From an uncultured Burkholderiales bacterium (GTDB lineage Bacteria; Pseudomonadota; Gammaproteobacteria; Burkholderiales; Burkholderiaceae_C), in assembly GCA_903822825.1 (NCBI GenBank), contig CAIJQQ010000035.1, forward strand, positions 1 to 64,000: a DNA stretch of 64,000 nucleotides, given 5' to 3'. Positions within the stretch are counted from its first letter, which is position 1. Each line of letters starts with the position of its first letter. The notes below the pieces were generated by a model. That model made no database searches and had not been told where the DNA came from. It saw nothing but the letters and a program-made list of their open reading frames with translations. Of the stretch, positions 22,976-32,056 are shown one piece after another. A program made the position numbers and the translations under genes.

Positions 22976-24010
22976 TTACATCGCTGATTTGTATTTGGCC
23001 AGCGACTGGCGCAAAGCATTCATCACAGCCGCAGGGTCTTCGCCGCGCTTCTTCACGTCTTCTGCCCATTGCTTTTCGGCCGGTGCCACGGCATCTTTCC
23101 AGACCTTGATCTGGTCGGGTGTGAGTTTGTAGACCTCTCGGCTGGCGTCTGCAGCCAGCTTGGTGTGGCCAGAGATTTCAAAGTCAGCCCAGGCACTGCC
23201 CACCTTTTCAGCCCACTCGCTGGTGCAGTGGCTGTCCACCGCAGCTTTTTGGGTGGGTGACAGGGCGGTGTATTTGTCCTTGTTCATGACCCAGACAAAA
23301 GGCGTGACATAGAAAGGCACATCCATGTGGTACTTGACCACTTTATCGATGCCAAACAAGGTCAAAGAACCCCAGGGAAAAGTGATTGCATCGGCCACAC
23401 CACGCTCGAGCATGTCGCGCGACTCGGGGGCAGACGCCTGCACGTTGGTGCCGCCCAACATGGTGATGACCTGACCCACAGTGGCGGTGGCAGGACGCAC
23501 TTTCATGCCCTTGATGTCGGCAGGCGAGACGATTTTCTTGCGTGAATGAAAGGCGCCTGGGTCGTGCACGAAGGCAAAGCAGAATTGCACTTCCTTCATT
23601 TCCTTGGCGGCGTAGTTGCGGTACCAGGCGTCCACCGCGGCCGAGCCGGCTTTGGCGTTGTTGATCATGAAGGGCAGCGAAGTGGCCGCAAAAACAGGAA
23701 AGCGCCCGGGCTGGTAGCCGGGGTTCACATACGAGAAGTCGGCAATGCCGTCACGGGCCATGTCGTAGTGGTCAAAGGCCTTGCCCAGTTGTTCGGAGGG
23801 GAACAAGGTGGTGTTGAGCGTGCCACCAGAGGCTTTCTTGAGGCTCTCGCCCCAGGCTTGCAATGCAGGGTTCAAGGCGTGCTGGGCGGGCACCCAGCTC
23901 GACATCTTGATCATGGTGTTTTTGTCTTGTGCAAGGGCCACTGTGCTCAAGCTCAGGGCAGCCAGTGATGCGCCCAAAGTGACCAAGCGTTTGGATTGCT
24001 GAAAGTTCAT
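22976..24010 (-). CDS. dctP: TRAP transporter solute-binding protein (DctP)
   Basis: The 344-residue periplasmic receptor has a signal peptide (VTLGASLAALSLSTVALA, cleaved before QDKN) and the DctP core: MIKMSSWVPAQHALNPALQ, LFPSEQLGKAFDHYDMARDG, and the Arg-containing carboxylate clamp region KGMKVRPATATVGQVI, followed by AITFPWGSLTLFGIDKV. DctP proteins bind organic acids through the conserved Arg. The ligand is not determinable from sequence; iorAB upstream points to aryl-2-oxoacids or arylacetates. GGAGAC precedes the ATG. A 114-base gap separates it from iorB. Confidence 0.9.
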   Translation of the reverse strand: MNFQQSKRLVTLGASLAALSLSTVALAQDKNTMIKMSSWVPAQHALNPALQAWGESLKKASGGTLNTTLFPSEQLGKAFDHYDMARDGIADFSYVNPGYQPGRFPVFAATSLPFMINNAKAGSAAVDAWYRNYAAKEMKEVQFCFAFVHDPGAFHSRKKIVSPADIKGMKVRPATATVGQVITMLGGTNVQASAPESRDMLERGVADAITFPWGSLTLFGIDKVVKYHMDVPFYVTPFVWVMNKDKYTALSPTQKAAVDSHCTSEWAEKVGSAWADFEISGHTKLAADASREVYKLTPDQIKVWKDAVAPAEKQWAEDVKKRGEDPAAVMNALRQSLAKYKSAM

Positions 24011-24124
24011 CGGTTGTCTCCAAGTTGTTGTCGAAAGTGATTAATGTGATGAAAGCGTCAACTTATCGTAGACCCTTTTGAGGGGGCGAGGTACTGGGGT
24101 TGTACCCAAGATGACAGCAGTTGT

Positions 24125-25696
24125 TCATGAAGTGGTGCGCGGGTTTTTCATCCACCGAATCGGCTGCGCCACCACGGGGCGTGCCGGCGCACCACTTTGG
24201 ATCAGTGCCGCATCCAAGGATTTACCCGCCTCGTCTTGCAATGCCGCTTGTCGGATGCGTGCAATGCTCAGCACTTGTTCTTCCGTGCTTTGACCTTCAC
24301 GATGTGTGGCGGCATGCGTGATGATGTGCATCAGGTTGTCTTTGCCGCGTTCGTTGGTGCTGCCGTAGCCTTTGATGAGCTGACCGCAACGCGCCACTTC
24401 ATGCCCCAACTGACGGTCGCGGTGGGTCGCCAGGATCACGGCTTGGGTCCATTGCTCAATGGCTTGTTGTTCGGCCCTGAACCGGCTGCCCAGAGGTCGC
24501 AATACTTTGAGGCTGGCCATCAAGCGAAGGGCCAACATGCCGGTGACAGAGTGGGTTCTGATCTTCAGGGGCAGGGCCCAAGGCCCCAGTCCCTTGGCCA
24601 CACGGGCGCGGTCCCAGCGGATCAAACTTTGCGCCCAGCGTGTGGGGAGCAGCCCCGCCAATTCCGGAACACCCGGCTTGAAATGGTCGTAGATTTTCAG
24701 CAGGTCGGCTTCTTGCGCCTTGACCTCGCCGCGAACCCTGTGCAGGCGTGACTCACGGCTTTTGAGGTCGGCCACGCGCACCACGTCATCAAACGCCATC
24801 CACAAGGCCAACCAACGTGCGCTTTCTTCGGTCACGGGCCAGGCTTGGCTGTCCGGGCGCGCCGTTTTTTCAGCAGACCAAACCGCATCCAAGCGCTCGA
24901 GGTAGGTCTGTGCGTAAGACAGGTTCTGGTACTCCAGCACACGGGCATAGCCCAACGACACCATGGGATGCAGCGGTGCAGGAAAAGCCTGTGCCACAGC
25001 CCCAGGCACTTCAGGGGGTGGCGGTTGCGAAGGGGCCATCACAGATTCGATGAAGTCTTGGTGCTGGCGCTGCGCAGCGACGGCGTCATAGCCCATTCCA
25101 AAACCCCTCAGGCTGGCCTTTGCGGCCTTGCCAGAGTGGCCAATCACGGATTCGTACTCCGCCCTGGAGAAGGGCAGCAAGCCGCTGGCCGCAATGCAAC
25201 CGAGCATGACCGCGCTGACCACGGTGCCTGCTTTCTGGGTCATGCGGGCCATGTCCACAATGTGGTGCGCTTTGCTGTGCATGCGCACCAGTTTGAGCAG
25301 GGCATCATCGTTCTGGCGACCATCGCCCATGCTCATCTTTTCGGTCGTGGTCAGAATGCGCGAAGACGAGGTGATCACGCAGCTGTGCTCGGCAGATGTC
25401 AGGCCGTTGCTGATCTGCCGCGCGGTCTCGAGCAATTCGGAAGACACCAAGGCATCGAGCCGGCCGGGCAGCGGGTTCAAGCCCAGCACCGGGCGCTTGC
25501 CTCCCAGTGCACTGTGCGGCTGCGGGAATACCTCTATGTAATAGGTGGTTGCGCCGGTGCGCTGGGCCACGCCGGGGATGGACGTCGCTTGCGCAGGATG
25601 GTCGGCATGGCGGGCCACATCGACCAGCCAGTCGGCCAGCACACCGCCCCCTTCGCCCCCCAGGGCACACAACAAAATGGAAATCGCTTGGGTCAT
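24125..25696 (-). CDS. iorB: Indolepyruvate ferredoxin oxidoreductase beta subunit (long form)
   Basis: The 523-residue protein begins with the gamma/beta-type oxidoreductase domain (ISILLCALGGEGGGVLADWL, PGVAQRTGATTYYIEVF), the CoA/partner-binding half of the enzyme. Archaeal IorB is about 200 residues. Here a second region of about 300 residues follows, of the type found fused in proteobacterial indolepyruvate oxidoreductases (YARVLEYQNLSYAQTYLERL, FKPGVPELAGLLPTRWAQSL). ATG 25696 is chosen because the domain starts there, although the frame extends upstream. It lies 22 bases after iorA. Together they convert arylpyruvates to aryl-acetyl-CoA with reduced ferredoxin. Confidence 0.88.
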   Translation of the reverse strand: MTQAISILLCALGGEGGGVLADWLVDVARHADHPAQATSIPGVAQRTGATTYYIEVFPQPHSALGGKRPVLGLNPLPGRLDALVSSELLETARQISNGLTSAEHSCVITSSSRILTTTEKMSMGDGRQNDDALLKLVRMHSKAHHIVDMARMTQKAGTVVSAVMLGCIAASGLLPFSRAEYESVIGHSGKAAKASLRGFGMGYDAVAAQRQHQDFIESVMAPSQPPPPEVPGAVAQAFPAPLHPMVSLGYARVLEYQNLSYAQTYLERLDAVWSAEKTARPDSQAWPVTEESARWLALWMAFDDVVRVADLKSRESRLHRVRGEVKAQEADLLKIYDHFKPGVPELAGLLPTRWAQSLIRWDRARVAKGLGPWALPLKIRTHSVTGMLALRLMASLKVLRPLGSRFRAEQQAIEQWTQAVILATHRDRQLGHEVARCGQLIKGYGSTNERGKDNLMHIITHAATHREGQSTEEQVLSIARIRQAALQDEAGKSLDAALIQSGAPARPVVAQPIRWMKNPRTTS

Positions 25697-25718
25697 GTTC
25701 GGTTCAAATCTGAGGCGT

Positions 25719-27875
25719 TCAAGTCGGTTGCAGCAGTCGCACCGCGCGGCTTTGCAGGCCATGCCAAAGGCGTTCATGCCACTTGGGGTTTTGCACCACT
25801 TCGGCACGGTAAAAAGACGGGCACAGCGTGGCCGCATGCGCGTTTTCACCGCACAAGCCACAGCCCACACAGCCGTCGATCACAGTGGCCACCGGGTCCA
25901 CCTTCAGCGGGTCGGGGTTGTCCTTGAGCGTCAGCGTCGGGCAACCCGACAGGCGGATGCAGGCATGGTCGCCATTGCAAACGTCTTCGTCCACACCGTA
26001 TTTCACACGCTCCACACGTTCGCCTTTGGACAGCAGCGAGGCCAGCCAGGGCTTGATGCGGCGTTGGCGTTCGAGCTGACATTCGCCTTCGGCCACGATC
26101 ACCTTCAGCCCCTGAAACTCGGTCGTGAAGGCTTCGGTCAGCGTGGCCTGCATATGGCTGACTTCGTAGGTGTGCACCGTGCGCAACCATTGCACGCCCA
26201 GGCCCTTGAGGGTGGACTCGATGGTTTGGTTGGTGTGCACCACGCTTTGGCGTTTGTCGCCCGCCAGTTCCTTGGCGATATCGGTGGGCGTGTTGATGAT
26301 GTCTTGCGTGCCGGTGGCCGAGGTGTACCCGTTCTTGAAGATCAAAAGCACCGCGTCGTCACCGTTGAACAGCGCACTTTGCACGCCAGTGAGCAAGCCG
26401 TTGTGCCAAAAGCCGCCGTCACCCATCACAGACAAGACACGGCGCTTCATGAGTGGCGACACACCCGCCCGGCTGGCCAAGCTCATGCCGTAGCCCAGGA
26501 TGGAGTGGCCCACTGAAAAAGGCTCAAAAGTGGCCAGCGCATGGCAACCGATGTCACCCGAAATGTGCACCGGACCGACGTCTTGCTGGGCCAATTTCAG
26601 AGCCGAAAACACTGGCCGCTCGGGGCAGCCAATGCACATCCCTGGCGGGCGTGGGGGCAAGCCTGCTGCCAAGGCTGCTTGCACGTCCTGGCGTCGCGTT
26701 GCATTCGTCTGAAGCCATTGCGGCGTGCGCTCTGGGATCAGTTCTGGCCGGTGCTTTTGCAAGAACTTGAGCAGGCCTTGCGCCATCACTTCGGCGGTGT
26801 ACTCGCCCCCCTGAGGCAGCATGTCTTTGCCATGCAAAGGGGTTTGCAAGTCTTTGCGGCGCAAGGTCAGGGCCAGCTCTTGCTCGATGTACTCGGGTTG
26901 GCCTTCCTCCAGCAAGAGCACGGCCGATTTGTTGGCGCAAAAGCGGGTGAGCTCTTCTGGCACCAGAGGGTAGGTCACGTTGAGCACAAGGATGGACAGC
27001 GTGCATTCCCCAAACGCATCGGCCAACTCGAACTGCTGCAAGGCGCGGATCAGTGTGTTGTAAAGGCCGCCTTGCACGATCAGGCCCAGGTCTTTGTGGC
27101 TGCTGCCTTCAAAATGTTCGTTGAGCCGGTGTTCGGTGATGAAGCGGCGTGCCGCTGGCAAGCGCTCTTCGATCTTGCGCTTTTCATGCACAAAGGTCAC
27201 CGGTGGGTGGGCCAGTCGCATGTAGTCAAAACTGGCCGGGTCATTCATCAGGTGACGTTTGGAAATTTTCGGGGCTTGGTTGTCACGTGTTTCAAAGCTG
27301 CCGCGCACATGGCAAGCGCGGATGCGCAGCTCCATCATCACCGGCATGTTGGACGCTTCGGACAGCCGAAAACCGTGCTCGACCATGTTGACCATCTGGC
27401 CCAACTCCGGGCGCGGGTCCAGCAGGCACATGCCCGACTTGAGCGCGTAGGCATGTGTGCGCTCCTGGATCACGCTGGCGCCTTCGCCATAGTCTTCGCC
27501 CACCACGATCAACACCCCCCCGGTCACGCCGGGCGACGACAAATTGGACAGCGCATCGGCTGCCACGTTGGTGCCGACAATCGACTTCCAAGTCACCGCA
27601 CCGCGTATGGGGTAATGGATGGACGCGCCCAGCATGGCCGCAGCCGAAGCCTCGTTGGAGCAGGCTTCCACATGCACGCCCAGCTCGTCCATGTAGGGCT
27701 TGGCCTGCACCATGACGTCCAGCAGGTGTGAGACCGGGGCGCCCTGGTAGCCGCCCACATAGCTCACGCCCGACTGCAGCAGGCCCTTGGTGATGGCCAG
27801 GATGCCTTCACCGTGAAAGACTTCTCCCGTGCCCATGCGCAGGGCCTTGATTTCTTCGTGAAATGAGACTTCCAA
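25719..27875 (-). CDS. iorA: Indolepyruvate ferredoxin oxidoreductase alpha subunit
   Basis: The roughly 718-residue subunit carries the pyruvate-oxidoreductase-like N-terminal region (GYQGAPVSHLLDVM), the thiamine-diphosphate domain with GMCIGCPERPVF and the MGDGGFWHNGLLTGV magnesium/ThDP motif. At the C-terminus are two ferredoxin-like clusters (CNGDHACIRLSGCP and CVGCGLCGENAHAATLC). TTG 27875 has a strong ribosome-binding site (AAGGAG six bases away), better than the upstream ATG codons at 27905 and 27914. It is the first gene of an iorA-iorB-dctPQM series and is divergent from a Bug receptor gene. Confidence 0.9.
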   Translation of the reverse strand: MEVSFHEEIKALRMGTGEVFHGEGILAITKGLLQSGVSYVGGYQGAPVSHLLDVMVQAKPYMDELGVHVEACSNEASAAAMLGASIHYPIRGAVTWKSIVGTNVAADALSNLSSPGVTGGVLIVVGEDYGEGASVIQERTHAYALKSGMCLLDPRPELGQMVNMVEHGFRLSEASNMPVMMELRIRACHVRGSFETRDNQAPKISKRHLMNDPASFDYMRLAHPPVTFVHEKRKIEERLPAARRFITEHRLNEHFEGSSHKDLGLIVQGGLYNTLIRALQQFELADAFGECTLSILVLNVTYPLVPEELTRFCANKSAVLLLEEGQPEYIEQELALTLRRKDLQTPLHGKDMLPQGGEYTAEVMAQGLLKFLQKHRPELIPERTPQWLQTNATRRQDVQAALAAGLPPRPPGMCIGCPERPVFSALKLAQQDVGPVHISGDIGCHALATFEPFSVGHSILGYGMSLASRAGVSPLMKRRVLSVMGDGGFWHNGLLTGVQSALFNGDDAVLLIFKNGYTSATGTQDIINTPTDIAKELAGDKRQSVVHTNQTIESTLKGLGVQWLRTVHTYEVSHMQATLTEAFTTEFQGLKVIVAEGECQLERQRRIKPWLASLLSKGERVERVKYGVDEDVCNGDHACIRLSGCPTLTLKDNPDPLKVDPVATVIDGCVGCGLCGENAHAATLCPSFYRAEVVQNPKWHERLWHGLQSRAVRLLQPT

Positions 27876-28068
27876 AGTACGCTCCTTGCGTTGATGGCCT
27901 GGCATGAAGGCCATTGAGCACCTTCCAAATTGTCAGTGCTACCAATAACGCCAACAAACACTATGCATTCAATTGAACTCACGCGAACCTGCAGGCAGTC
28001 ATCTTGGTTACAGCCCAAGCATGAGCGGAGCGCCACCATGCGGTGTCAACTTGTACAGGAACCGAGCC

Positions 28069-29049
28069 ATGACCAGCAGACGAGGGTTGATTCAATGGGC
28101 CGCCATGGGAGCCACGCTGAGCAGTTTGGGCCACGCGTGGGCTGGACCATTTCCTGAGAAAGCGATCAAATTGGTCGTTCCCTACCCCTCAGGCGGAGGT
28201 GCCGACCAATGGTGCCGAATTGTGGCGGGCAAAGCCGAGAAGTTGTTGGGTCAGCCCATCGTGTTTGATTACAAGCCGGGAGCCAGCACGACGATTGGGG
28301 CGGATGCTGCAGCGAAAGCGCCAGCAGATGGGTACACCATCCATCTGATTGACAGCACTGCATTTGCCTATGTGCCCAATATGCGTAAAGTGCCTTACGA
28401 CGCACTCAAGGCCTTCACGCCCTTGGTTCATTTGGGAGATTTGCCTTTTGCGCTGCTGGCGCACCCCTCTGTACCGGTCCGAAATTTACAAGAATTGATC
28501 GCCTATGCCAAAGCCAATCCAAACAAGCTCAATTGCGCCAGCGCTGGGGTCGGCTCTCCCCATCACTTGATTGCTGAAATTTTGAAACAACGGGCAGGCA
28601 TTGCGATGAACCATGTGCCCTACAAGGGGTCCGCGCAGTACATGGCCGATCTGGTGGGCGGTCAAGTGGACCTGGCCGTTTCCACCCTGGGGCCAGCGAT
28701 GCCCCACATTCAAACAGGCCGCATCCGTGCTTTGGCGGTGTCTTCAGGCAAGCGTTCTGCATCCATGCCCGATGTCCCCACCATTGCAGAGCAAGGGTTT
28801 GAAGGCTTTGATGAAAAACCATGGAACTGCTTTGTGACCAATGCGGGCGTTCCTGCGGACGCCCTGGAGCGCTTGCGTGCGGCTTTTCGGACCACCATGG
28901 ACGACCCCGAGGTGGTTCAAGCTTTGCGCAAAACGGGTGTCGAAGAAATAGGGCGCATGCCACTGACCCAAATCACCGAACAAATGCGCTTGGACTACCT
29001 CAAATGGGGCGAAGTCATTCGCCGCGCCAAGATCACCGTGGACAGCTGA
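28069..29049 (+). CDS. Bug/TctC-family solute-binding receptor
   Basis: The 326-residue receptor starts with a twin-arginine-like signal (TSRRGLIQWAAMGATL, ending SLGHAWAG). The Bug core follows: IKLVVPYPSGGGADQWCRI, DAAAKAPADGYTIHL, HVPYKGSAQYMADLVGGQVD and a late VTNAGVPADALERL. No transporter membrane genes accompany it. It is divergent from iorA (about 190 bases apart) and convergent with a CaiB-type CoA-transferase gene. Its ligand is presumably a carboxylate linked to one of these catabolic routes. Confidence 0.82.
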   Translation: MTSRRGLIQWAAMGATLSSLGHAWAGPFPEKAIKLVVPYPSGGGADQWCRIVAGKAEKLLGQPIVFDYKPGASTTIGADAAAKAPADGYTIHLIDSTAFAYVPNMRKVPYDALKAFTPLVHLGDLPFALLAHPSVPVRNLQELIAYAKANPNKLNCASAGVGSPHHLIAEILKQRAGIAMNHVPYKGSAQYMADLVGGQVDLAVSTLGPAMPHIQTGRIRALAVSSGKRSASMPDVPTIAEQGFEGFDEKPWNCFVTNAGVPADALERLRAAFRTTMDDPEVVQALRKTGVEEIGRMPLTQITEQMRLDYLKWGEVIRRAKITVDS

Positions 29050-29081
29050 TCGTTTTGAACGCGCGACCAGCTGGGGCCTCA

Positions 29082-30305
29082 TCAATCCGATGTTCGGGCC
29101 TTGTCGCGGTGTTGGTCAAACACCGTGCCTTGTGCGAAAAGGGCCTCTATTTGCGCAACCGAATAGCCCAAATGTGTGAGCACCGATTGGGAATGTTGAC
29201 CCAGCCAAGGCGCTGGCATGCGAATGCTGCCCAGTGCACCACTCGATTTGATGGGCAAGCCCAAAGTTTTCATGGGGCCAATGATGGGGTGGTCGATGTC
29301 ATGGACCATCTTGCGCGCCTGAATATGCGGGTCATGCAAGGCTTGCTCGTAGCCAAAAACGGGGCCACCCGGAATGCCTTGGGCGTCCAGTTGCTCAACC
29401 CAGTGGGTGGTTGATTTTTGGGTCAACACTGTTTCGATGTCGCTTTCGAGTGCGTCCGCATTTTTGACCCGCAAGGCTTGCGTGAGGTATTCCGGGCGCT
29501 GAGGCCAGTCGGGTTGATGGATGATTTTTTCACAAAACGTCACCCACATTTTTTGTGTGCCTGCGCCCACAGTCACATAACCGTCTTGCGTGCGGTAGGC
29601 TTGGTATGGGGCAGAGCGCCTGTGGCGTGTGCCTGTGGCGCTCGGTGTCTCGCCAGAACCAAAATAAGCACCGAACTCCCAAGGGGTCCAGGCCAATCCG
29701 GCCTCCAGCAAAGACGTTTCGAGGTACTGGCCTTCACCAAACCTCAGCTTGCCAATCAGGGCGCCCAAAATGCCCGACAGGGCGGTCACGCCACTGGCGA
29801 TGTCGTTCATGGCAATGCCCACTTTGGCTGGGCGCCCACCGGGCTCGCCGGTCATCATCATGATGCCCGACATGCCTTGGGCAATGATGTCAAAGCCGCC
29901 CTTTTGGCCATACGGCCCGGTCTGTCCAAAGCCAGACATGGCGGCGTAGATCACGCCCGGGTTGTTTGCCCGGATGCTGTCGTAATCCAGCCCCATGCGC
30001 TTGACGACACCAGGCCGAAAATTTTCCAAAACGATGTCGGCTTGCGCCGCCAGTTGATGAGCGATTTTCAGACCTGCCGGGTCTTTCAAGTTCAGTGCAA
30101 TGCTTTTCTTGTTGCGGTTGAGCACCGCAAAGCAATACGATTCACCATTGATTTGCGGCTCAAATTGCCGCGAGGTGTCACCCTTGTCTGCATTTTCCAG
30201 CTTGATGACTTCGGCGCCCATGTCCCCCAACACCATGCTGCAGTAGGGACCGGCCAAGACGTTGGTCAAGTCCAGGACGCGAAGGCCAGACAAAGGAAGT
30301 TTCAT
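29082..30305 (-). CDS. CaiB/BaiF family (class III) CoA-transferase
   Basis: The 407-residue enzyme shows the family pattern LPLSGLRVLDLTNVLAGPYC, then NRNKKSIALNLKDPAGLKI and ADIVLENFRPGVVKRMGLDY, and the GFDIIAQGMSGIM segment with the catalytic Asp that forms the mixed anhydride with the substrate. The C-terminal part contains VTVGAGTQKMWVTFCEKI. It transfers CoA between carboxylic acids, with specificity unknown. A crotonase gene lies 30 bases upstream on the same strand, so the two probably degrade an acyl-CoA together, possibly the acid bound by the adjacent Bug receptor. Confidence 0.9.
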   Translation of the reverse strand: MKLPLSGLRVLDLTNVLAGPYCSMVLGDMGAEVIKLENADKGDTSRQFEPQINGESYCFAVLNRNKKSIALNLKDPAGLKIAHQLAAQADIVLENFRPGVVKRMGLDYDSIRANNPGVIYAAMSGFGQTGPYGQKGGFDIIAQGMSGIMMMTGEPGGRPAKVGIAMNDIASGVTALSGILGALIGKLRFGEGQYLETSLLEAGLAWTPWEFGAYFGSGETPSATGTRHRRSAPYQAYRTQDGYVTVGAGTQKMWVTFCEKIIHQPDWPQRPEYLTQALRVKNADALESDIETVLTQKSTTHWVEQLDAQGIPGGPVFGYEQALHDPHIQARKMVHDIDHPIIGPMKTLGLPIKSSGALGSIRMPAPWLGQHSQSVLTHLGYSVAQIEALFAQGTVFDQHRDKARTSD

Positions 30306-30335
30306 GGTGGGCTTTCTGCTTTCAAGTCATTTTTC

Positions 30336-31133
30336 TCAGCGGCCTATGAACACGGGAGGGCGTTTTTCCATGAAGGCGGTGCGCCCTTCGATGAAGTCAG
30401 CGCTGTCAAAGCATTGCGCCACCACACGGTTGCACAGCGCCACGTCGCGCAAGGATTCGTCTTTGACGATTTCACCCACGATGGTTTTGATGGACGCCAC
30501 CGTCATGGGCGCGTTGGCGGCAATCGTGTCCGCATACTGCTGCACATAAGCGGCCAAATCGTCCTTGGGCACCATGCGGTTGATCAGGCCCATGGCCAGC
30601 GCTTCGGGTGCGCTGAATTGCCGCGCCGTGAAAAAGATTTCTTGTGCAAATGAGGGGCCCACCACGTCCACCAGCTTGCGCACGCCGTCGTATTCGTAAC
30701 CCAGGCCCAGCTTGGCCGCAGGCACGGCAAAACGCGCGTTGTCAGAGGCAATGCGGATGTCGCAGTTCAGCGCCACGGCCACGCCGCCGCCAATGCAGTA
30801 GCCTTGAATCATGGCCAGGGTGGGCTTGTTCAGGGTCTTGAGGGCTTGGATGCCTTGTTGGGCCACCCTGTCGTAACGTGCGGTCGCTTCTGCCGAGTCG
30901 CGTTGGTCGGCAAACTCCGAGATGTCAGCACCGGACACAAAGGCTTTTTCTCCTGCGCCATGCACCACCACCACTCGGATGTTGGGGTCGGCTGCAAAGT
31001 CGGTGGCAATGTCAGCCAGGCCTTGCCACATTTCTAAGGAAACCGCGTTGTGCCGGGCCGGGTTGTTGAAGGTGATCCAGCCGACGTGCTTGTCCTTGCG
31101 TGCGGCCATCTTGTCTGTTTTCAACGATTGCAT
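30336..31133 (-). CDS. Enoyl-CoA hydratase/isomerase family protein
   Basis: A 265-residue crotonase. The first oxyanion-hole segment is KAFVSGADISEF and the second is IQGYCIGGGVAVALNCDIRI; a helix with AKLGLGYEYDGVRKLVDVVG follows. The usual hydratase Glu pair is not obvious in standard positions, with Tyr-Glu-Tyr near the second site, so it may be an isomerase or another crotonase reaction. ATG 31133 is chosen because MQSLKTDKM starts the domain. It is the first gene of a two-gene unit with the CoA-transferase. Confidence 0.85.
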   Translation of the reverse strand: MQSLKTDKMAARKDKHVGWITFNNPARHNAVSLEMWQGLADIATDFAADPNIRVVVVHGAGEKAFVSGADISEFADQRDSAEATARYDRVAQQGIQALKTLNKPTLAMIQGYCIGGGVAVALNCDIRIASDNARFAVPAAKLGLGYEYDGVRKLVDVVGPSFAQEIFFTARQFSAPEALAMGLINRMVPKDDLAAYVQQYADTIAANAPMTVASIKTIVGEIVKDESLRDVALCNRVVAQCFDSADFIEGRTAFMEKRPPVFIGR

Positions 31134-31280
31134 GGGCAACTCCAATTGGATTTGGGCCAGTATGTGCCGCATGCAAGCTGCCAAGGGTTACCCGCGTGAC
31201 AGATGCGCTTGGGTTTGGGCTTGCCGTTTTGTTGCGGTGTGCTGCGTGCTAACGTGTCAACAGATTTCAATTTTCAAATC

Positions 31281-31604
31281 ATGACTTCGCACCCCAACTA
31301 CCTCAGTGAAACCGAAGCGCCCAGCCGTGCCGATGTGGACGCCCTGCGCGGCCTGACCTTGCTTGAATTTGGCACCGACTGGTGCGGCCACTGCCGCGCT
31401 GCGCAGCCTGCGGTGGCGCAGGCGCTGGCCCGGCAGCCACAGTGGCAACACCTCAAAGTGGAAGACGGTCCGGGCCGGGCTCTGGGCCGCAGCTACCGCG
31501 TCAAACTCTGGCCCACCTTGCTGGTCTTGCGCGATGGCCAGGAAGTGGCCCGCGTGGTGCGCCCCACCGCCGTGCAAGACGTGTTGAACGTTTTGGCTGC
31601 TTGA
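31281..31604 (+). CDS. Thioredoxin-family protein
   Basis: The 107-residue protein has a thioredoxin fold with the active site WCGHC (Cys35 and Cys38), preceded by LLEFGTDWCGHC and followed by LKVEDGPGRALGRSYRVKLW and PTLLVLRDGQEVARVV. The cis-Pro is in WPTLLV. The dipeptide between the cysteines is GH, not the GP of classical thioredoxin, which suggests a somewhat more oxidising, disulfide-exchange character. No signal peptide is present, so it is cytoplasmic. Three bases later a decayed AlkD-like frame begins. Confidence 0.88.
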   Translation: MTSHPNYLSETEAPSRADVDALRGLTLLEFGTDWCGHCRAAQPAVAQALARQPQWQHLKVEDGPGRALGRSYRVKLWPTLLVLRDGQEVARVVRPTAVQDVLNVLAA

Positions 31605-31607
31605 GGC

Positions 31608-31877
31608 ATGGCCAACATCACCGCTTGGCAAAAGCCAATCGAAGCGGCCCTGCGTGCGCAGGCCGATGCGCAGCAGGCGGTGCCCACGAAGGCTTACACG
31701 TTGGGTCAGTTTGAGTTTCTGGGTTTGCCGAGCAACTGTCTGGCCTCAAGTGCAGAGAGGCGGGCAAGCAACTGGGCTGACTGGCTGGGGGCAGCGAAAA
31801 AATGGGAGAGTAACTGCACAGGTCAGGTCAGCAAGCCACCCGCGTCCTCGTACCAAAACATCAGCGCACCGTCGTAG
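31608..31877 (+). pseudogene. N-terminal remnant of a DNA alkylation repair (AlkD-like) gene
   Basis: Only the first 42 codons resemble the start of DNA alkylation repair enzymes (IEAALRAQADAQQAVPTKAY, then FEFLGLPS, which in intact genes continues to many more HEAT-like helices). After about base 31733 the frame has no recognisable homology and overlaps the 3' end of a convergent gene. Intact members are about 220-240 residues. The reading frame therefore seems to be the 5' stub of a deleted gene. Confidence 0.5.
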
Positions 31878-32056
31878 CTTTCCCACACGCAGCCGTTGCA
31901 GCCGCGCCCGCAGCACGAGGTGGGCTCAGGGGGCGGCTCTCTGAAGTCGTGGCCAGCCGCTTGCAAGCGTGCCTGGAATTGCGCAATGCCCCGGCGCACT
32001 GACGCGCGCTGGGCCAGGTTGGGGTCGATGATGGGGTGATCGTTCTCGCAGCTCAT
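31823..32056 (-). CDS. Small cysteine-rich oxidoreductase-like protein
   Basis: The 77-residue protein contains the conserved PPEPTSCCGRGCNGCVWESY core of the oxidoreductase-like N-terminal family, with Cys residues spaced CC..GC..C, suggestive of a metal or iron-sulfur site. In eukaryotes this module precedes a flavin oxidoreductase; here it stands alone. Its ATG overlaps the guanine deaminase stop as ATGA at 32053-32056, so the two are translated together. The biochemical role is unknown. Its coupling to guaD could mean an accessory role, which is inference only. Confidence 0.75.
   Translation of the reverse strand: MSCENDHPIIDPNLAQRASVRRGIAQFQARLQAAGHDFREPPPEPTSCCGRGCNGCVWESYDGALMFWYEDAGGLLT

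Noticed and set aside
25690..25720. tRNA T-arm-like GGTTCAAATC at 25699-25708
   Set aside because: It lies in the short gap between iorA and iorB and no acceptor stem or anticodon arm can be drawn around it.
29418..30653. 411-codon plus-strand frame antisense to the CoA-transferase gene
   Set aside because: No domain or start context. The opposite strand encodes a complete class III CoA-transferase.
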